This document shows, piece after piece, positions 32,839-36,659 of a stretch of DNA of 36,659 nt (positions are counted from its first letter, which is position 1; every line of letters begins with the position of its first letter). Both the position numbers and the translations under genes were made by a program. Below the pieces are notes generated by a model. It ran no database searches, was not told the origin of the DNA, and saw nothing but the letters and a program-made list of their open reading frames with translations. The stretch comes from Deltaproteobacteria bacterium (GTDB lineage Bacteria; Myxococcota_A; Polyangia; Haliangiales; Haliangiaceae). Location of the stretch: contig JACCRC010000094.1 of the NCBI GenBank assembly GCA_013813765.1, positions 1 to 36,659 on the forward strand, in the 5' to 3' direction.

Positions 32839-33839
32839 GCGCCGAGCCAGTTCGCGATCAGCACCGACGCGGCGCCGACCATTCCGGCCGCGGGGATCGT
32901 CAAGATCCATGCATAGATGATCCGCGTCGCGAGCCCCCAGCGGATCCCACGCGCGCGAACCACCGAGCCGACGCCGATGATCGCGCCGGTGATCGTGTGC
33001 GTCGTCGAGACCGGGATCTTGAGGTACGTCGCGAGGAACAGCGTGATCGCACCGGAGACCTCGGCTGCGAAGCCGCCGACCGGTTTCAGGTGCGTGAGGC
33101 CCATGCCCATCGTCTTGACGATGCGCCAGCCGCCGATCGCGGTGCCGAACGCCATCGCGCCGTACGACGCGACGAAGATCCAGTAGGGCGCGGGCTCATT
33201 GTGACCGAGCATGCCGCCCGCGATCATCACGGCCCAGATGACGCCCGCGGTCTTCTGCGCGTCGTTGCCGCCGTGACCGATCGAGTACAGACCGGCGGAG
33301 ATCAGCTGCCCGACGCGGAAGATTCGATCCACCTTCTGCGGTCGGAACTTCCGGAAGACCCAGTAGAGGACCAACATCAAGAAGCTGCCGATCACGAGCC
33401 CCATCAGCGGGGCGAGCGGGATGAAGTAGAGCGTCTTCGCGATCTTGTCGAGCTGCAGCGTGTCGAGGCCGCCAAACGCGAGTCCTGCACCCGACAGGCC
33501 GCCGATCAGCGCGTGCGAGCTCGACGACGGCAGGCCGAGCCACCACGTCAACAGGTTCCACACGATCGCGCCGAACAGGCCGCAGATCACGACCCAGACG
33601 TACGCATTGCTCGAGCTCTGGATGTGGATCGTCTTCGCGATCGTGTCTGCGACGCCCTGATGGAAGATGAACAGGGCGATGAAGTTGAAGAACGCGGCCC
33701 ACAGCACCGCCATGCGCGGGGACAGCACGCGCGTCGAGACCACGGTGGCGATCGAGTTCGCCGCGTCATGAAAGCCGTTGATGATGTCGAAGATCAGCGC
33801 CGCCGCGATGGTGACGATGACGATGGCCTGTACGTCCAT
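32832..33839 (-). CDS. pit: PiT-family inorganic phosphate transporter
   Basis: 335 residues with about ten membrane segments. The PiT signatures are both present: FDIINGFHDAANSIATVV near the N-terminus and GLYSIGHGGNDAQKTAG in the middle; the N-D pair in the second copy (HGGND) is the usual phosphate-binding motif. Also typical is WNLLTWWLGLPSSSSHALIG. It imports phosphate with H+ or Na+ and is low affinity. The gene lies six bases downstream of the DUF47 gene, the classic two-gene pair. I assign pit by family; PitA versus PitB cannot be distinguished. It is shorter than E. coli PitA (499 residues) as in many Gram-positive and delta-type versions. Confidence 0.95.
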   Translation of the reverse strand: MDVQAIVIVTIAAALIFDIINGFHDAANSIATVVSTRVLSPRMAVLWAAFFNFIALFIFHQGVADTIAKTIHIQSSSNAYVWVVICGLFGAIVWNLLTWWLGLPSSSSHALIGGLSGAGLAFGGLDTLQLDKIAKTLYFIPLAPLMGLVIGSFLMLVLYWVFRKFRPQKVDRIFRVGQLISAGLYSIGHGGNDAQKTAGVIWAVMIAGGMLGHNEPAPYWIFVASYGAMAFGTAIGGWRIVKTMGMGLTHLKPVGGFAAEVSGAITLFLATYLKIPVSTTHTITGAIIGVGSVVRARGIRWGLATRIIYAWILTIPAAGMVGAASVLIANWLGAY

Positions 33840-33845
33840 GACCGA

Positions 33846-34472
33846 TCAGCCGTGCTCGAGGATGACGCCTTCGATGATGTTCGCCACGTCCTCGCATCGG
33901 TCGGACGCGTTCTCGAGGTTCTCGTAGACCTCTTTCCACTTGATGACGACGATCGGATCCTTCTCTTCCTTGAAGAGGCGGGCCACCGAGCGGCGGAGGA
34001 TCGCGTCGGCCTCGTTCTCGAGGCGGTTGATGTCGATGCAGAGCTTCAGCGTCTTCTGCGTATCCTTCAGATCGCGAAGGCCGCGGATCGCCTGCTCGAC
34101 CTGCAGCGCGGAGCGGTGCAGCGCATCGGCGAGATCGCGCACGTCGCTCGTCATCACCGTCAGCTCGTAGAGCTCGATGCGCTCGGCGGCTGCCTCCACG
34201 TAGTCCATGATGTCGTCCATCCGCGTGATCAGCCGGTGGATCTGGTCCCGGTCGATCGGCGTGATGAACGTCTTGTGCAGCGCTTCCACGCAGCGGTGCG
34301 TGATCGTGTCGGTCTCGTGCTCGATGTCCGAGATCCGCCGGCACTTCGCCGGGATGTTTGCGCCTGTGGTCACCAGCGACAGGAACTCCTTGGTCCCCTC
34401 GATCGTCAGCGCCGCGTGCTGCTCGAAGAAATCAAAGAAGCTGGTCTCGCGGGGCAGAAACCGACCGAACAT
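33846..34472 (-). CDS. DUF47 (PhoU-like) phosphate transport accessory protein
   Basis: 208 residues from the ATG at 34472; a TTG two codons earlier is possible. All-helical PhoU-like protein with FGRFLPRETSFFDFFEQHA, then ISDIEHETDTITHRCVEALH, FITPIDRDQIHRLITRMDDI and an ExxxD-rich second half (DINRLENEADAILRRS; NLENASDRCEDVANIIE). These acidic metal-site motifs are those of the DUF47/YkaA family, which modulates PiT transporters. Six bases before the pit gene, certainly cotranscribed. No pst/phoBR genes lie nearby. Confidence 0.92.
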   Translation of the reverse strand: MFGRFLPRETSFFDFFEQHAALTIEGTKEFLSLVTTGANIPAKCRRISDIEHETDTITHRCVEALHKTFITPIDRDQIHRLITRMDDIMDYVEAAAERIELYELTVMTSDVRDLADALHRSALQVEQAIRGLRDLKDTQKTLKLCIDINRLENEADAILRRSVARLFKEEKDPIVVIKWKEVYENLENASDRCEDVANIIEGVILEHG

Positions 34473-34505
34473 ACTCAAGCCTGTAACACGCGCGCGATCG
34501 GTGCG

Positions 34506-35144
34506 TCACGGGGCTAGATGCCCATCCCGCAGGTATCTGATGACGAGGCTGTGGACCTCGGGGTGATTCATGATCCACGTGTGCGTCGCGTCCACCTCGG
34601 CGAATGCGGCCATGCCATCGAGCTTCGTCTCCTCGACCGCCACCGTGCCGTCATTCTTCATCCTCGCGGCGAATCGCCGGCCCATCGTCCAGCTCGTCAC
34701 GTTCGTCAGCGCTCGGCTCCGCGTGCCCGCGATCACGGCGAACGGCGCCGGCGGGGCGGGCCAGGTCGATCCGTCCGCGAGCTCCGCCCCTGCGGGACCG
34801 TAGTACCAGCGAAACACCGGGTTGCCGACGAGCCCTGCCGCGAGCTGGCTGCCCCGATTCGGCGGCGCGAGCATCACGATGCGCTGCCAGTGAATCCTCG
34901 GATCGTTCAGGTGCCGCACGATGACGCCGCCCATCGAGTGCGTCACGGCGCAGACCGGTCGCGGGCCCGCCTGCGCGACGATCGCCTCCGCGAGCTCGCT
35001 CGCGAGGTAGCTGATCGAGTGGCGGCGCGATGGATAGGTGCGGCTCCACGTCTCGAAGCCCGCCGCGCGCAGCACCTTGCCGAGCCGCGCCATCGAGCCA
35101 TGACCGCGCGCGAGCCCGTGCAGCAGCACGACGAGCGGCGTCAT
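34506..35144 (-). CDS. Alpha/beta hydrolase, lipase-like
   Basis: 212 residues from the ATG at 35144, which overlaps the acyltransferase stop (ATGA). Oxyanion region VVLLHGLARG, nucleophile elbow VCAVTHSMGGVI (S70), MLAPPNRGSQLA and a C-terminal VDATHTWIMNHPEV with the likely catalytic His. The HSMGG pattern and small size suggest a lipase/esterase of the triacylglycerol lipase-like group, cytoplasmic because no signal peptide is visible. Coupling with an acyltransferase suggests lipid turnover, possibly acting on the same acyl products. No terminator seen after it, before the DUF47/pit pair. Confidence 0.8.
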   Translation of the reverse strand: MTPLVVLLHGLARGHGSMARLGKVLRAAGFETWSRTYPSRRHSISYLASELAEAIVAQAGPRPVCAVTHSMGGVIVRHLNDPRIHWQRIVMLAPPNRGSQLAAGLVGNPVFRWYYGPAGAELADGSTWPAPPAPFAVIAGTRSRALTNVTSWTMGRRFAARMKNDGTVAVEETKLDGMAAFAEVDATHTWIMNHPEVHSLVIRYLRDGHLAP

Positions 35145-36613
35145 TTCTGCTCGGCCGCGTCCTCCGCGGCGTCCTTGTCGTACTCCGCATCGAGATCCGC
35201 GTTGCGCCGCGCGCGCCACGACTCCTCGGGATTCTCGCGATCGGGATGATCCGGTGGGAACAGCGCAGGAAGATCCGCCGGCTTCACCTCGGTGACGGTT
35301 TGGATCACGTCGTCGGAGAGTACGTCGCGCTCCGCGCGGAGCTTCTGGACCTCGCGGCGGAATCGAAGCCGGCGGAATAACGCACCGAAGCCGCGGCGCA
35401 CGAGGCGCAGCCGGTCGAGCACGCGCAGCGTCGCCCACCCCGACGCAGGCAGGATGAGCGCAGCGAGCAGCGCCCACGAGAGACCGAACTTCCACCACAG
35501 CACACCGACGGCCGCCGCGTACGACAGCAGCACGAGCAGCATGCCGATCAGCATCTTCGTCGTCGCGATCACATCCTTGCGCGGCGTGAGCCGAGCGCCG
35601 GCGATCCGCGCGAACGCGAACGTCGGGATGTGAAGCGGTGCGCCCGGCGCGGACAGCGGCAGCCAGAAGGCGACCAGCATCAGGTGCCGGAGCACGCGGC
35701 CGCTGATCTCGAGCTTCGACAGGTCGCGCGCGAGCTCGCGGTCGGTGAGGCCGAGCTCGTCGAGCTTCTCCTGATACGAGCGCACCCGCGCCATGAGCTG
35801 CAGCACTTTCGGATTCGAGGCGACCTGCCCGTAGTACGCGTTGAACCGGCGCGATAGCTCGACGCGATCCTCGATCGAGATCTCCTGCGGCTGATACAGC
35901 CGGCGCACGACGTCGAGCGCTCGCACGGTCTCCCAGTCCGGGGCGTTGATCGTCAGGCGGCGAAGCGCCACCGCGATCTCATCGGTGACCGCGTTGACGG
36001 TCGCCTTCTCCGTGCCGCGCCCGGGCTCGATCTCGATCGGCGGGCCGTACTGCACGAGCACGCGGCTGCGGAACCGCTTCGGATGGATGAACGTCAGGCC
36101 GCACGGCACGAACGCGATCGGCCGGCCGGCCTGGGCGGCGCCACCGAGGGCGAGCCGCGCGGCGCCGGTCTTGAGCTTCGCGAGCTGCGACTCGTCGTGG
36201 GATAGCCCCTCGGGAAAGATGCCGATCGCGCCGCCAGCTTCGAGCACGGCGAACATGTGGCTGAATGCGACGTCATTGACCTTGCCCAGCTCGGCCGCAT
36301 CGCGCGGCGTGGCCGCGACCGGTGCGCGGCCCGTGCCGTCGTGCTCGACCTTGCGCGCGAGCGGCACGGCACCGAGGCCGCGCAGCACGACGCGCATGAG
36401 CCGGCCGCGGAACAGCGTGTCCTTCGCCGCGAAGTGCACCTTCCGGCCGCACGTCGTGATGATCAGGATCGGATCGATCAGCGAGTTGGGATGATTCCCC
36501 GCGAACAGCACGGGCCCGTCCGCCGGGATGTTCTCGAGCCCGACCACCTCGACCTGGCGGAAGAACACGCGCGTGACCATCCGCAGGAACCACGCCAGGA
36601 TCCGGTACGCCAC
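35141..36613 (-). CDS. PlsC-like acyltransferase with C-terminal membrane region
   Basis: 490 residues from a GTG at 36613. The acyltransferase domain has the NHPNSLIDP catalytic motif, with His and Asp separated by five residues (H41, D47), and FPEGLSHDES (133-142), the combination seen in yeast Gat1/Gat2-type glycerol-3-phosphate acyltransferases; ordinary PlsC has HxxxxD. Residues ~215-300 are helical, then two to three membrane segments (MLIGMLLVLLSYAAAVGVLWW, SWALLAALILPASGW) and an acidic C-terminal tail (DLDAEYDKDAAEDAAEQK). Transfers acyl chains to glycerol-3-phosphate or lysophosphatidate at the inner membrane. The upstream neighbour lies outside the window. Confidence 0.85.
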   Translation of the reverse strand: MAYRILAWFLRMVTRVFFRQVEVVGLENIPADGPVLFAGNHPNSLIDPILIITTCGRKVHFAAKDTLFRGRLMRVVLRGLGAVPLARKVEHDGTGRAPVAATPRDAAELGKVNDVAFSHMFAVLEAGGAIGIFPEGLSHDESQLAKLKTGAARLALGGAAQAGRPIAFVPCGLTFIHPKRFRSRVLVQYGPPIEIEPGRGTEKATVNAVTDEIAVALRRLTINAPDWETVRALDVVRRLYQPQEISIEDRVELSRRFNAYYGQVASNPKVLQLMARVRSYQEKLDELGLTDRELARDLSKLEISGRVLRHLMLVAFWLPLSAPGAPLHIPTFAFARIAGARLTPRKDVIATTKMLIGMLLVLLSYAAAVGVLWWKFGLSWALLAALILPASGWATLRVLDRLRLVRRGFGALFRRLRFRREVQKLRAERDVLSDDVIQTVTEVKPADLPALFPPDHPDRENPEESWRARRNADLDAEYDKDAAEDAAEQK

Positions 36614-36659
36614 AGGTCATCGTAGACGCGAACGCCACGCAGGTGCACCGCACGTGCAC

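Noticed and set aside
32748..34517. Plus-strand frame of 589 codons
   Set aside because: Opposite pit and DUF47; low-complexity Arg/Asp/Val sequence, no start signal, no domain.
1..36659. CRISPR array, rRNA operon or replication origin
   Set aside because: No regularly spaced repeats, no rRNA-like segments and no DnaA-box clusters were seen.

Overview
The window reads as a chromosomal segment of a high-GC, Gram-negative deltaproteobacterium-like organism, most likely a member of Myxococcota (Haliangiales/Kofleriaceae-like). This is inferred from the gene families: several hybrid histidine kinases, a bacterial Ser/Thr kinase, many small lipoproteins with an A/G-C lipobox, a multiheme cytochrome lipoprotein, lamin-tail-domain and PHP-domain lipoproteins, and a three-membered PqiABC lipid transport system. 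No rRNA and no CRISPR array is visible.

Layout. 1-5480 is a decayed accessory region: the end of a transposase, a tRNA 3' fragment with its terminator, a 5'-truncated metalloprotease, a lipoprotein fragment, a frameshifted lamin-tail lipoprotein and only one clearly healthy gene, a response regulator/histidine kinase hybrid. 5485-6908 holds small exported proteins. 6976-10439 (minus strand) is a complete pqi operon, with PqiA split into two genes. 10698-15724 holds a degenerate receiver/histidine-kinase protein, an ATP/ADP-translocase-like membrane protein with a long C-terminal region, a zinc-ribbon membrane protein and a TPR-methyltransferase. 15758-21027 (plus strand) is a run of lipoproteins and redox-type genes: YkgJ-like metal-binding protein, PHP metallohydrolase, tetraheme cytochrome and redoxin.

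21095-25252 (minus strand) is a restriction-modification cassette: an Eco57I/TaqI-like adenine methyltransferase, a beta-class DPPY methyltransferase interrupted in frame by a 407-residue intein, and a small PD-(D/E)XK nuclease. The intein carries LAGLIDADG motifs plus an unusual C2H2 zinc finger and helix-turn-helix-like stretch, and its DNA is visibly less GC-rich than the host gene. This is the most striking object in the window.

25340-29084 is a signalling cluster: a Ser/Thr kinase with an N-terminal domain resembling the N2 domain of GspE/PilB ATPases, a receiver protein and a ChpT-like phosphotransferase (all minus strand, overlapping or nearly so), divergent from a REC-EAL phosphodiesterase. 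29081-36613 is mainly housekeeping: Nudix hydrolase, saccharopine-dehydrogenase-like reductase, thymidine kinase, a PiT phosphate transporter with its DUF47 partner, and an acyltransferase coupled to an alpha/beta hydrolase. Between the reductase and thymidine kinase lies a gene-free stretch of successive hairpins ending in a strong terminator, a good candidate for an uncharacterised small RNA.
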